Virus record (IMG/VR): IMGVR_UViG_3300044715_001249 | Location: 1 to 52,348 of that record | DNA from: a virus | Direction: 5' to 3' (one strand) | DNA length: 52,348 nucleotides | Shown: positions 41,019 through 48,395 of the stretch, in pieces | Numbering within the stretch: the first letter of the stretch is position 1 | Layout: every line of letters begins with the position of its first letter | Position numbers and translations under genes: made by a program | The notes under the pieces: model-generated | What the model was told of the DNA's origin: nothing | What the model saw: only the letters and a program-made list of their open reading frames with translations | The model's database searches: none

Positions 41019-42200
41019 TCACGGCTGCATCTGCAGCTTGACCTTGGCGAGTGCCCCGGCCGCGGCGGTGCTCGTGTAGCGGCAGATGCTCGAGACGTCG
41101 AGCATGTCGACGTCTGCTGCGCTGACGGTCGCGGTCGCGGTCGCGGCCTCGGTGTCATCCGACCAGATGTGAACCGAGGGCTCGTCGACGAGCACACCGG
41201 CCGACGCGGCGATCGTCAGGGTCGTGGTGTTGTCGGTCGGCACGAGGACCGCGGCGAGACCATTCGCGGCGATGTCCGCGGTGACCGCATCGAACAGGCC
41301 CGCGCACGCGTCGGCGATCGACGTGGTCGCGTCGGTCGGATGATAGACGGCCTCGATCTGATACCGGCGCCCGTTGGACACGACGCCGAACGAGAACCCG
41401 TAGATCGCTCGGTTGACGACCGGGGTCACGGTGAGGGTTTGCGCCGTGCCGGCCGGGGTGTCGCCCCAGTCGCCGATGCTCGAGCCCTCGACGCGCACGT
41501 ATACGCGCGACGCCGGGGTCACGGCCTCGGTCACGGTGATCCAGAACTCGCCATCCTCGGCGATCGGGTAGTGGTGCCCGCGCAGGCACAGATCCGAATC
41601 CGTGGTCAGCTCGTCGCCGAAGTCGGACGGGAGCGCGTGAAAGTGATTCGCATCCGAGCGGAACAGCATCCCGGCGATCTGTTCGACCGTGGTGGTCGAG
41701 GTCATGGCCGCGAACTCGTCGTCGGCGGTGCCGCGTGCGACGAGCTGACCGAACGCGAGCCCGGCCCCGCCCGCGGCCGTGGTCACGGTCGAGGTCGAGG
41801 TCGCGGCCGCGCCATCGGGGCCGCCGACGCGCGTGATCGAGTACGAGCGATTGGCGTGCCGCGCGGTGAAGGCAAGCACGAGGTTGGAGCCGTCGACCTC
41901 GGTCGTGGCCGCGACGGTCACGAGCGAGTTCCACTTGGGGTTGGCTGCGACCGCGGCCCGGATCGCCGCGCCGAGGGTCGCCTCGTTCGCGCTGCCGGTG
42001 ACGCTGGGCAGTGCCCACGCCTGGCCCGACTGCAGATCGGTGATCGTCAGCGCGACGGGATCGGTACCCGCGCCGGCGGTGATCGTCAGCGACAACACCT
42101 GCGCTTGTCGAGCGAGCTGCCGCGGCCGCGAGACTCGCGGGGCGAGAAGGGGCATGCCCGCGATCGCGGGCGTCATCTGGAGTGCGTAGGTGCCTTGCAT
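41019..42200 (-). CDS. Structural cement / head decoration protein candidate
   Basis: 393 residues between protease/scaffold and capsid. Mostly beta, Thr/Ala-rich with repeated Ig-like segments (LTITAGAGTDPVALTI; FWITVTEAVTPASRVYVRVEG; TTTLTIAASAGV). Position and composition fit a capsid cement protein, unusually long for that role, so it may also present exposed Ig-like domains. Confidence 0.6.
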   Translation of the reverse strand: MQGTYALQMTPAIAGMPLLAPRVSRPRQLARQAQVLSLTITAGAGTDPVALTITDLQSGQAWALPSVTGSANEATLGAAIRAAVAANPKWNSLVTVAATTEVDGSNLVLAFTARHANRSYSITRVGGPDGAAATSTSTVTTAAGGAGLAFGQLVARGTADDEFAAMTSTTTVEQIAGMLFRSDANHFHALPSDFGDELTTDSDLCLRGHHYPIAEDGEFWITVTEAVTPASRVYVRVEGSSIGDWGDTPAGTAQTLTVTPVVNRAIYGFSFGVVSNGRRYQIEAVYHPTDATTSIADACAGLFDAVTADIAANGLAAVLVPTDNTTTLTIAASAGVLVDEPSVHIWSDDTEAATATATVSAADVDMLDVSSICRYTSTAAAGALAKVKLQMQP

Positions 42201-42214
42201 GGTCGTGCTCCTGA

Positions 42215-42898
42215 TCAGCGCGAGAGGTGGGCCGCGTACGCCTCGACGATCGGATCGTCATCGTCGGCCGCGTCGGTCTTGTGCGCGACCTCGAACGGGT
42301 TGATCGACACCGGGGCCGGGGTCGAGCTCGCGACCTCGACGAGGGCGTCGAGCACCGCGCCATCGGCCGCGTCGGCGCGCGCCTTGGCATGGGGCAGCAC
42401 GTGGGCGACGTACGCCCGCGCGAGCGCCTGATCGTCGGCGGAGTCGATGACCGAGGTCGGGAGCCCGGCCGCGGCGCTGAGCCGCTCGAGCCGACCGCGT
42501 CGGCGCACGAGGGCGGTGATCTGGTCGGGCGTCATCGATGGCATCTTCTTGTCCTTGTCCTCGTCGTCGGGGGGCATCGCGGGCTCACCAGCGGCGTCCT
42601 CAGGCGCCTCGGGCATTTCGCCCTCGGCCATGGCGGGAGCCGCCGCGGCTCCGCCCGCCTTGCGTGCATCGAGAGCCTCGGCGACGAGGGCCGCGATCCA
42701 GGTCGCGACCTCCATCTCGGTACCGTCGGGGCCGACGAGCAGCGCCTTGGTGGTCGGGATCCCGACCTCGTCGGCGAGCGCGGTCGAGATCTTGGACTGT
42801 GCGTGATCGCACCACGCCTTGACCGCGTCCATCTTGGTGCCCGCCGGGAGCTTGATCACGCGGGTGGCGCGTGCAGAGTCGAGTGTGGGCTTGCTCAC
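42215..42898 (-). CDS. Internal in-frame scaffold protein
   Basis: 227 residues from GTG 42898, same frame as the protease gene. Upstream lie TGCTACTCT (minus strand 42940-42932) and a six-codon minicistron (ATG 42912, MRSHP, TGA overlapping GTG 42898). Separate synthesis of scaffold from a nested start is known for lambda C/Nu3 and similar phages; here both a promoter and coupled start are visible. Confidence 0.55.
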   Translation of the reverse strand: MSKPTLDSARATRVIKLPAGTKMDAVKAWCDHAQSKISTALADEVGIPTTKALLVGPDGTEMEVATWIAALVAEALDARKAGGAAAAPAMAEGEMPEAPEDAAGEPAMPPDDEDKDKKMPSMTPDQITALVRRRGRLERLSAAAGLPTSVIDSADDQALARAYVAHVLPHAKARADAADGAVLDALVEVASSTPAPVSINPFEVAHKTDAADDDDPIVEAYAAHLSR

Positions 42899-43525
42899 GG
42901 GTGGGACCTCATGATCGGGCTTGACTTGGGTAGAGTAGCACGACTCCGCGGAATCGCGCGCGGAATCGAGCAGCACGCGCACGGCCGGGCCAGCGCGGCC
43001 CCGCTCAACGCTGGCGACGTGATTGCCGGCGAGCGCCCGCTGCACGGCGTCGTAACGCTGGCCGCCCGGGGCCGCCCCGGGCTCGGGGTGTACGTCGGCG
43101 AGGAATCCGATCGAGAGCTCGTGTTGGCCGCCGAGGATCTTGTCGATCAGCCCGGCATCGGTCACGCGCAGGCGCGCGGCCAGGTACGCGACGCCGTCGA
43201 CGTCGACGATCCGCGGCTCGGAGATCACGACGCCGCGCGAGTACTCGCGCGCGTTCGTGGCGTCGACCATCACGGGCGGGTGATCGTCGGTCACGGGCGC
43301 GTGGCGCCACGAATCGGCCGCGGCCTCGAGCTCGTCGCGCGGGCGAAACTCGAGCCAGGTCGAGCGCCCATCCGAGTACTCGAGCAAGCCGTCACGGGCG
43401 AGGTACGCGTCGACGTCGAGGTAGCCCTCGGGCGTCTTGACGGCGCGCGCATGGCCGGGCGAGGACGGGGCGTCGCCCCAGTCGAGCGCGATCCGATCGA
43501 TGCGAAGAACGCGAGTCACAGCCAT
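42215..43525 (-). CDS. Head maturation protease (DUF2213-like) fused to scaffold
   Basis: 436 residues. The N-terminal half contains EYSRGVVISEPRIVDVDGVAYLAARLRV, GQHELSIGFLADV and NHVASVERGRAGPAVRV, the conserved DUF2213 motifs (H and S candidates for a serine protease). The C-terminal half is acidic and helical (MPEAPEDAAGEPAMPPDDEDKDKK), as expected for a scaffold. A promoter and a GTG start lie between the halves, so the scaffold can probably be made alone (see 42215-42898). Confidence 0.85.
   Translation of the reverse strand: MAVTRVLRIDRIALDWGDAPSSPGHARAVKTPEGYLDVDAYLARDGLLEYSDGRSTWLEFRPRDELEAAADSWRHAPVTDDHPPVMVDATNAREYSRGVVISEPRIVDVDGVAYLAARLRVTDAGLIDKILGGQHELSIGFLADVHPEPGAAPGGQRYDAVQRALAGNHVASVERGRAGPAVRVLLDSARDSAESCYSTQVKPDHEVPPVSKPTLDSARATRVIKLPAGTKMDAVKAWCDHAQSKISTALADEVGIPTTKALLVGPDGTEMEVATWIAALVAEALDARKAGGAAAAPAMAEGEMPEAPEDAAGEPAMPPDDEDKDKKMPSMTPDQITALVRRRGRLERLSAAAGLPTSVIDSADDQALARAYVAHVLPHAKARADAADGAVLDALVEVASSTPAPVSINPFEVAHKTDAADDDDPIVEAYAAHLSR
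42932..42940 (-). promoter_or_regulatory. Extended -10 promoter for nested scaffold
   Basis: Minus strand TGCTACTCT inside the DUF2213 gene, about 20 bases before the minicistron ATG 42912 and 34 before GTG 42898. No -35 seen. Confidence 0.5.
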
Positions 43526-43614
43526 CCGCTTTCCTCACAGGTCGGGCACGGATCAGGGACGGGGCCGATCGGGGCGACAGTGCGCCCGCACATGGGGCAG
43601 ACCGGGTCAGCCAT
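43516..43614 (-). CDS. Tiny zinc-ribbon protein (32 aa)
   Basis: 32 residues from ATG 43614 with CPMC and CPTC pairs spaced as in a minimal zinc ribbon (MADPVCPMCGRTV ... PDPCPTCEESGWL). The stop lies just inside the start region of the protease gene and the start overlaps the end region of the next ribbon gene. Possibly a transcription or assembly accessory. Confidence 0.55.
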   Translation of the reverse strand: MADPVCPMCGRTVAPIGPVPDPCPTCEESGWL

Positions 43615-43777
43615 GGCGATCGACCTTGCCCTCGCGCTTGGGCGCGGCGTCGACCTTGGTGATCGCGTCCGCGGACGCAGCTCGGCGCTGCGCGGCCTCG
43701 CATCGCGCGAGGCTCACCGGGCCCGAGCCGTGGAAGTCGCCACAACGCGGGCACTTGGTGCCGCCGTTGGTGTTCAC
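43607..43777 (-). CDS. Small zinc-finger-like protein (56 aa)
   Basis: 56 residues from GTG 43777, overlapping the upstream stop (GTGA). GGTKCPRCGDFHGSG gives one CxxC with nearby His, and a further Cys at 26, then a basic tail ending in HG. Probably binds one zinc ion. Function unknown; sits in a run of three tiny genes before the head protease. Confidence 0.5.
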   Translation of the reverse strand: MNTNGGTKCPRCGDFHGSGPVSLARCEAAQRRAASADAITKVDAAPKREGKVDRHG

Positions 43778-43968
43778 CCGCTCGAGCTCCCGGACCCGCC
43801 GAGGTCAGGGCCGGGCGCCGCGCCGGAGCTCTCGACCTCGCCCCCGAGCGCATCCTCGATCAGCTGCGGATCGGGCTGGCACACGACGTTCGGCGCGAAC
43901 ATGGCCGAGATCGCGACGATGGCCGCGCACACGAGCGCGGCGATTGCGGTTTTCTGCTTGGGGGTCAC
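43774..43968 (-). CDS. Small membrane-anchored or secreted protein
   Basis: 64 residues from GTG 43968, six bases after TAGACT. MTPKQKTAIAALVCAAIVAISAMFA is a signal anchor; the remainder (NVVCQPDPQLIEDALGG then Gly/Ser/Pro-rich) would be periplasmic. A lipobox is poor (VVC). Could be a spanin-type or signal-anchored accessory. First gene of the head operon. Confidence 0.55.
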   Translation of the reverse strand: MTPKQKTAIAALVCAAIVAISAMFAPNVVCQPDPQLIEDALGGEVESSGAAPGPDLGGSGSSSG

Positions 43969-43974
43969 GCCACG

Positions 43975-44003
43975 AGTCTAGCGCGATTCCGCGCGCGCGT
44001 CAT
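43975..44003 (-). promoter_or_regulatory. Promoter ATGACG-17-TAGACT for the head operon
   Basis: Minus strand: ATGACG (44003-43998), 17 bp, TAGACT (43980-43975), then CGTGGC and GTG 43968. Spacing implies a leaderless transcript covering the zinc ribbons, protease, cement and capsid. Confidence 0.55.
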
Positions 44004-44076
44004 GACCCGGCATGCGCGCAAACCCCGCTTTGTAAAGCAGCTGGCGTCGAAACGTAGAAGGGTGCATATCAGGATC

Positions 44077-44349
44077 ATGCTCAGCACCAAGCAAGCCCGC
44101 GTTCTGACTCACCTCGCCGCCCGCTCGATCTCGGGGGCGCCGTCGGTCCTCTCCATCGTCCGCGCGCTCGAGACGGACCGCGGCCACGCGGCCGGCTATC
44201 TCCGACTGGCGCGGCTCGCCAAGCGTGGGATGGTGACCATCCTCCCGCTGCACGAGGGTGCGCGCCGCGTGCTGATCACGGCCGCGGGTCTGCGCGAGGT
44301 TGCGGGCGTGTACCCGTACGCGGCGGATGCAGGCCGCGTCACCACGTGA
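44077..44349 (+). CDS. Winged-helix (MarR-like) small regulator
   Basis: 90 residues from ATG 44077, with AGGA just upstream; GTG/ATG starts back to 44002 are possible. LSTKQARVLTHLAARSISG ... LARLAKRGMVTIL ... GARRVLITAAGLREV is a winged-helix pattern with recognition helix and wing. Plus-strand gene between minus-strand fibre and head genes, overlapping the fibre gene 3' end by 11 bp. Candidate regulator of the divergent head operon promoter. Confidence 0.6.
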   Translation: MLSTKQARVLTHLAARSISGAPSVLSIVRALETDRGHAAGYLRLARLAKRGMVTILPLHEGARRVLITAAGLREVAGVYPYAADAGRVTT

Positions 44350-45685
44350 ACACGTAGACCGCGCCGGAGCCGCCTGAGCCGCCGTTGCCGCCGCGGTTGC
44401 CCGCGCCTTCGCCGACCCCGCCACCGCCACCGCCACCGCCGTGGGATCCGCCAGCCCCGCCGTTGCCGCCGTTGGTGCCGGTCGTGATCGTGCCGCCGCC
44501 GCCACCGCCACCTGCACCGCCGCGCGCTGCACTGCCATCGGCGCCCGCCGAGCCAGCGGTCGGCGATACGCCGCCCGTGCCCGCGGCCCCGCCGGTACCG
44601 GCCGCGATCACGCCCGAGGCGCCGCCGGCCGTGGGCGCGATCAGGGCCGGGGTCACGGTCGCCCCGCCACCGCAGCCACCGCCGCCCCCGCCGAACAAGG
44701 ATCCGCCGCCGGCACCGTTGGCTGGCACGCTCGTGTGCCCGCCCCCGCCCCCGCCCCCGCTCTCCGCCGAGATCGCGGCCGTGGCAGAGGCTCCGCCGTT
44801 GCCGCCGCAGCCCCCGCTCGGGGTCGCTGGTGTACCCGGCCCGCCGCCTGCGCCGGCCGAGGCCGTGCCCACGGCGCCCACCGCACCGGCGCCACCGCCA
44901 CCGCCACCGCCGCCGGCCGTGGCCGCGTTGTCTCCGAGCTGCCCGCCACCGCCGCCGAAGGCTTGGGCGAGGTTGGTGCCGCTCGAGAACTGGCTCGTGC
45001 CCCCGGCCGCGCCCGCGGTCCCGTCCGCGCCGGTGTTTCCGACACCGGCGACGCCCGAGGCGCCGACCGTGACGGGCTCGGTCGGGCCGAGTTCGGACGC
45101 TCGATACCAGCGCTCGACCCGAGCACCGCCCCCGCCCCCGCACCCGCCCGTGCGCACGACACCGCCGGTCTGCGACGCGCCACCGCCACCGCCACCGCCA
45201 CCGCCGAACAGCACGACGCGCACGAACGTCGGCGAGAACGTCGTGGGCTTCGTCCACGTCGGCGAGCCCGGCGTGGTGAAGGGTTGCACGTCGGCCTGCG
45301 CGGCGCCGTTGATCGTCTGCTCAGCACCAGCGGCGTTGTATCGCTTCCATCCCGCTCCATGATGATACACGCACGATTCGGCGGGCGCGAGCGTGCCCGA
45401 CCACATGCGAGCAAGCGTCGCGTTGTCGCTGAACGAGATCGTGACCGTTTGCGCGGCTGCGTCGGTGTTGAACACCGAGATCATTTCGACGCTGCGCTGC
45501 GTGCTCGCGGCCGGGCTCCCGACGATCGTCACCGGCGTGGTGCCGTTCGAGTTGATGCGCGTGCGCCCGGCCGTGAAATCGGTTGCGGTCTGGTCGGCCC
45601 AGAACGCCGTGCACTGCACGGTCGTGGCCGAGCCCGAGGCAAGCACAAGCGCGATCGTGTCGGTCGTTGCGGATAGCGTGATCAT
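44339..45685 (-). CDS. Glycine-rich tail fibre tip, paralogue B
   Basis: 448 residues (ATGA overlap with the upstream fibre). The N-terminal 150 residues form a beta domain (TLSATTDTIALVLASGSATTVQC; VEMISVFNTDAAAQTVTISF). The C-terminal 290 are Gly-rich with RTGGCGGGGGARVER, FGGGGGQLGDNAATAG, SLFGGGGGGCGGG and terminal AVYVFTW, matching 24193-25416 motif for motif. Likely receptor-binding tip at the end of the collagen-like fibre. Confidence 0.8.
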   Translation of the reverse strand: MITLSATTDTIALVLASGSATTVQCTAFWADQTATDFTAGRTRINSNGTTPVTIVGSPAASTQRSVEMISVFNTDAAAQTVTISFSDNATLARMWSGTLAPAESCVYHHGAGWKRYNAAGAEQTINGAAQADVQPFTTPGSPTWTKPTTFSPTFVRVVLFGGGGGGGGGASQTGGVVRTGGCGGGGGARVERWYRASELGPTEPVTVGASGVAGVGNTGADGTAGAAGGTSQFSSGTNLAQAFGGGGGQLGDNAATAGGGGGGGGAGAVGAVGTASAGAGGGPGTPATPSGGCGGNGGASATAAISAESGGGGGGGHTSVPANGAGGGSLFGGGGGGCGGGATVTPALIAPTAGGASGVIAAGTGGAAGTGGVSPTAGSAGADGSAARGGAGGGGGGGTITTGTNGGNGGAGGSHGGGGGGGGVGEGAGNRGGNGGSGGSGAVYVFTW

Positions 45686-46920
45686 CGGTGATAGGCCCTC
45701 GTCTGGACTTGCGCGTGGGTCATGGCTGCGATCGCGGATGCGAGCTGCGCCGCGGTGAGCTCGGCGGCCGCGCCCGCGCCGGCGGTCGTCTTGCCGGCGA
45801 ATCGAGGCCCGGCCGCGAACTGGAGATCGGTGATCGCCCCGCTCGCCGCCACGCTCGCGAGCGCGACCGAGACCACGCTCGTACCGCTGCGGCGCAAGAA
45901 CTCGCCGTCGGCGATCGCGTCCACGTCAAGCGTGGTCCCGTTCGCGTCGAGTTGCGTCGCGGCCCCGCCCCCGCCACCGGGCGCGACCCATGTCCCATCC
46001 GCGCGCAAGAAGTTCGACGTGCCGCCGCCGCTGAGCGGCACGAGCCCGGACGCGGACGCGGTGAAGTTCGCGATCACGTCGCCGCCGCCCGTGACGTGCG
46101 CCGTCGCGTGACTCGTCGGGGTTCGCGCGTCGCTCAGGCGCGCGTCGTTGCCGACGCAGACCGTCGTGCCCGTCGAGCCCGTGGCGAGGCGCGCGAACGG
46201 CAGGGTCCCGGTCGTGAGATCGGCGGCCGAGCCCGAGCTCGCGACCGCGACAAGGCCGAGCGTCGTGCGGGCCGCGGACGCGTCCGCGTCATCGACGAGC
46301 GTCGCGCCGAAGGCCGAGATCCCGTGCACGGCCGAAGTCACCGCGGCGTGGGTCGCGATCCCGCCCGCGGCCTCGTACGCGCTCGCGGCCGTGGTCGCGG
46401 CCGTGCCAAGGCCGAGCGTTGTGCGCTGCGCCGCGGCGTCGGCATCGTCGAGGATCGCGCGACCGGCCGCCGTGATGTCGGTCACGTCGACCATCACGTG
46501 CGTGTGCGCGGTCGGGGCTCGCGCGTCGCTCAGCCGCGCATCGTTGCCGATGCAGACCGTCGACCCCGTCGAGCCCGTGGCGAGGCGTGCGAACGGAAGC
46601 GTCCCGGTCGTGAGATCGGCCGCGCTAGCGCTCGACGCGACAGTCGCCAGCCCGAGGGCGGCGCGAGCCGCGGCTGCGTCGAGGGCCGCGATGATGGTTG
46701 CACCGAAGGTCGTGATCCCGTGCACGCCCGAGGTCAAGGCCGCGTGCGTGGCCACGTCCCCGCCGCCGGATCCGTCCTCGCCGGGCTCCCCCTGGGGCCC
46801 GGGCGGGCCCTCGATCACGTTCGGGATCGTGATGCGGATCACGTCACCGAAGCGCAGCAGCTGCGAGCCGCGCGTCTCGACGACACCTGAGAGCTGGATC
46901 GGTCGGCGCGTCGAGGCCAC
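45682..46920 (-). CDS. Collagen-like tail fibre with internal repeats
   Basis: 412 residues from GTG 46920, five bases after TGCTACCCT; GTG 46935 is the alternative. N-terminal GPPGPQGEPGEDG is collagen-like. Two long repeats follow, each with ASSASAADLTTGTLPFARLAT or close variants and NDARLSDARxPT, as in phage tail-fibre shafts. Together with the coupled Gly-rich tip it forms a second fibre locus far from the baseplate genes. Confidence 0.8.
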   Translation of the reverse strand: MASTRRPIQLSGVVETRGSQLLRFGDVIRITIPNVIEGPPGPQGEPGEDGSGGGDVATHAALTSGVHGITTFGATIIAALDAAAARAALGLATVASSASAADLTTGTLPFARLATGSTGSTVCIGNDARLSDARAPTAHTHVMVDVTDITAAGRAILDDADAAAQRTTLGLGTAATTAASAYEAAGGIATHAAVTSAVHGISAFGATLVDDADASAARTTLGLVAVASSGSAADLTTGTLPFARLATGSTGTTVCVGNDARLSDARTPTSHATAHVTGGGDVIANFTASASGLVPLSGGGTSNFLRADGTWVAPGGGGGAATQLDANGTTLDVDAIADGEFLRRSGTSVVSVALASVAASGAITDLQFAAGPRFAGKTTAGAGAAAELTAAQLASAIAAMTHAQVQTRAYHR

Positions 46921-46925
46921 GCCCC

Positions 46926-46944
46926 AGGGTAGCACAGGCTACCC
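46926..46944 (-). promoter_or_regulatory. Fibre promoter overlapped by a palindrome
   Basis: Minus-strand extended -10 TGCTACCCT (46934-46926) before GTG 46920. It is embedded in GGGTAGC-ACAG-GCTACCC (46927-46944), a perfect 7-bp inverted repeat. A repressor binding it, or a hairpin in RNA, would control fibre expression. Confidence 0.55.
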
Positions 46945-46960
46945 GGGGCCGGGGATCCCC

Positions 46961-47311
46961 CTAGAACACGAGGTAGACGTCAGGGATGACCGAGACCTCG
47001 CCGCGGCCTCTGGTCTCGCGGGTCCAGCCGAAGCGGGTGAAGGTGGGGTTTGGGAGCTCACACCCGCCATCGATGCGGCGGAGCGTGCGACGCACCGCGA
47101 CCTCGCCGCCGAGCCGGGCGACGAAGATCCGCGCGACCCGCTTCGCGGCCTGCTCGGCCGTCTCGCCCGCGGCATAGTCGAACATGTCCGAGCCACGGAA
47201 GCGGCAAAGCACGCCGTCGATGACGCGCGAGCGCTTTTGCACGGTGATGCACCCGGCGCCGAAGCGGATCTCGGCGATGGGGGTTTCGGTCGCGGTCGAA
47301 GTCGTTGCCAT
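46961..47311 (-). CDS. Accessory protein with Thr-rich leader
   Basis: 116 residues from ATG 47311, six bases after TAGGCT. MATTSTATETPIAEI is the Thr/Glu-rich N-terminus shared with other genes of the cluster. A compact beta-rich domain follows (GCITVQKRSRVIDGVLCRFRGSDMFDY ... EVSVIPDVYLVF). Unknown function. Last gene of the minus-strand accessory cluster. Confidence 0.65.
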   Translation of the reverse strand: MATTSTATETPIAEIRFGAGCITVQKRSRVIDGVLCRFRGSDMFDYAAGETAEQAAKRVARIFVARLGGEVAVRRTLRRIDGGCELPNPTFTRFGWTRETRGRGEVSVIPDVYLVF

Positions 47312-47317
47312 GTCCCT

Positions 47318-47346
47318 AGCCTACTGCACGCCGCGGACATGTGCAA
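47318..47346 (-). promoter_or_regulatory. Operator-type promoter TTGCAC-17-TAGGCT
   Basis: Minus strand: TTCTTGCAC, spacer with ATGTCCGCGG, TAGGCT, AGGGAC, ATG. The spacer also has TGCAC/GTGCA arms flanking ATGTCCGCGGC. Nearly identical to the promoter at 47887-47915, including the upstream GGTCGATTGTTC. Confidence 0.8.
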
Positions 47347-47413
47347 GAACAATCGACCCGGGGGCCGGCCGAGGCCCTCACAGCACGTCGGCAGACCACG
47401 CCGCCGTCAAGGT

Positions 47414-47638
47414 CTAGCCGCTGACCTCGCGCACGACCAGGGGCGTGTTGCAGTCCTCGGCGAACGCCGCGTCGACCACGCGCTCGGCCGCTGCTCGGCG
47501 CTTGAACACCCGGACGGCGTCTGCCTTGCGATAGACACCGTCGGCGCGCCACACAAAGACCCCGAACACGTTCGGATGCCCGGCGGGGGCCGAGCGCGCT
47601 GCTTCGACCTCCGCCATCCACGGGGCCCGCCGTGCCAC
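47414..47638 (-). CDS. Hypothetical small protein
   Basis: 74 residues from GTG 47638, sharing one base with the upstream TAG. FGVFVWRADGVYRKADAVRVFKRRAAAERVVDAAF looks like a small alpha/beta fold. Co-transcribed with 47880. Unknown. Confidence 0.5.
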   Translation of the reverse strand: MARRAPWMAEVEAARSAPAGHPNVFGVFVWRADGVYRKADAVRVFKRRAAAERVVDAAFAEDCNTPLVVREVSG

Positions 47639-47880
47639 TAGAACGCACCCCAGAGCTTCGAGCCGTACGCCGGGATCGAGGTGTAGAGGCCAGCCCGCGC
47701 GCGGCGGGCGTTCGCCTTGCGCCAGGCCGCTGCAGCTGCCGACGCGCCGATCGTGTCGGCAATGTGCTCAGCGGCCCATTCGATCGCCTCTGCCGGGGCG
47801 GTCAGCACGGTGACGCCGTAGCGGTTTGCGAGCGTGGCGGTCAGGGTGGTGGTCTCGGTCGCGGTCGTCGTCGTTGCCAT
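47638..47880 (-). CDS. Accessory protein with Thr-rich leader
   Basis: 80 residues from ATG 47880, six bases after TAGGTT. MATTTTATETTTLTATL resembles the start of 47311 and other cluster genes. A helical core follows (AEAIEWAAEHIADTIGASAAAAAWRKANARRARAG) and an aromatic end. No family recognised. Confidence 0.6.
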   Translation of the reverse strand: MATTTTATETTTLTATLANRYGVTVLTAPAEAIEWAAEHIADTIGASAAAAAWRKANARRARAGLYTSIPAYGSKLWGAF

Positions 47881-47886
47881 GTCCCT

Positions 47887-47915
47887 AACCTACTGCATGC
47901 CGCGGACATGTGCAA
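47887..47915 (-). promoter_or_regulatory. Operator-type promoter TTGCAC-17-TAGGTT
   Basis: Minus strand: TTGCAC (47915-47910), spacer ATGTCCGCGGCATGCAG, TAGGTT (47892-47887), AGGGAC, ATG. About 55 bases around it match 47309-47360 with only a few substitutions. Confidence 0.8.
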
Positions 47916-48021
47916 GAACAATCGACCGCTCGATCTCGAGCAAGGCCGCGGCCGCGGCTCGGGCGAGGATGCGGGCGCGGGCGCAGCGGGCCGCGATCAA
48001 GGCGTGCTTCGTCGGGGTCAT
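47890..48021 (-). CDS. Possible small basic helical protein (43 aa)
   Basis: ATG 48021 to TAG 47890: MTPTKHALIAARCARARILARAAAA and onward. It fills the gap after 48036 and ends inside the next promoter. Helical and basic, no family. High-GC sequence makes chance ORFs likely. Confidence 0.3.
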   Translation of the reverse strand: MTPTKHALIAARCARARILARAAAAALLEIERSIVLAHVRGMQ

Positions 48022-48035
48022 GCCCGACCCATCGG

Positions 48036-48395
48036 CTACCGGCGCCGGTACTTGAACGCGAGCGACTCCGCGGCCTCGGCGATGTCCTCGGGCGTCGCCG
48101 AGGCCGGGCGCATGCCCGCGAGCTCGCACAGCTCGAACACGGCGCGCACGTGGTGCTCATCCCATCGCTCGGCCTCGACCTGGTAGAGGGCGTCGATCAG
48201 CGACTCGGTCGCGACCTGGGCCGGGCGCCCGCCATAGCGCGGCCGGGGCGGGACCCAGTCAAGGATCTTGCGCGCGTCCGCGGCGAAGACTTCGGCCGCG
48301 TGCTCGGGCGCCTCGGCGCGTTCGCGCCACATCTTGACGTCGGCCTCGAGCAACTCGATCTGGCGCTTGGCCTGGGCTAGTGTGAGCTTACTCAT
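48036..48395 (-). CDS. Hypothetical coiled-coil protein
   Basis: 119 residues from ATG 48395 (ATGA overlap with the lipoprotein stop; ATG 48401 also in frame). Coiled N-terminus (LTLAQAKRQIELLEADVKMWRERAEA), Pro/Arg linker, then a helical domain ending LAFKYRRR. Co-expressed with the zinc-protease lipoprotein. Confidence 0.55.
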   Translation of the reverse strand: MSKLTLAQAKRQIELLEADVKMWRERAEAPEHAAEVFAADARKILDWVPPRPRYGGRPAQVATESLIDALYQVEAERWDEHHVRAVFELCELAGMRPASATPEDIAEAAESLAFKYRRR

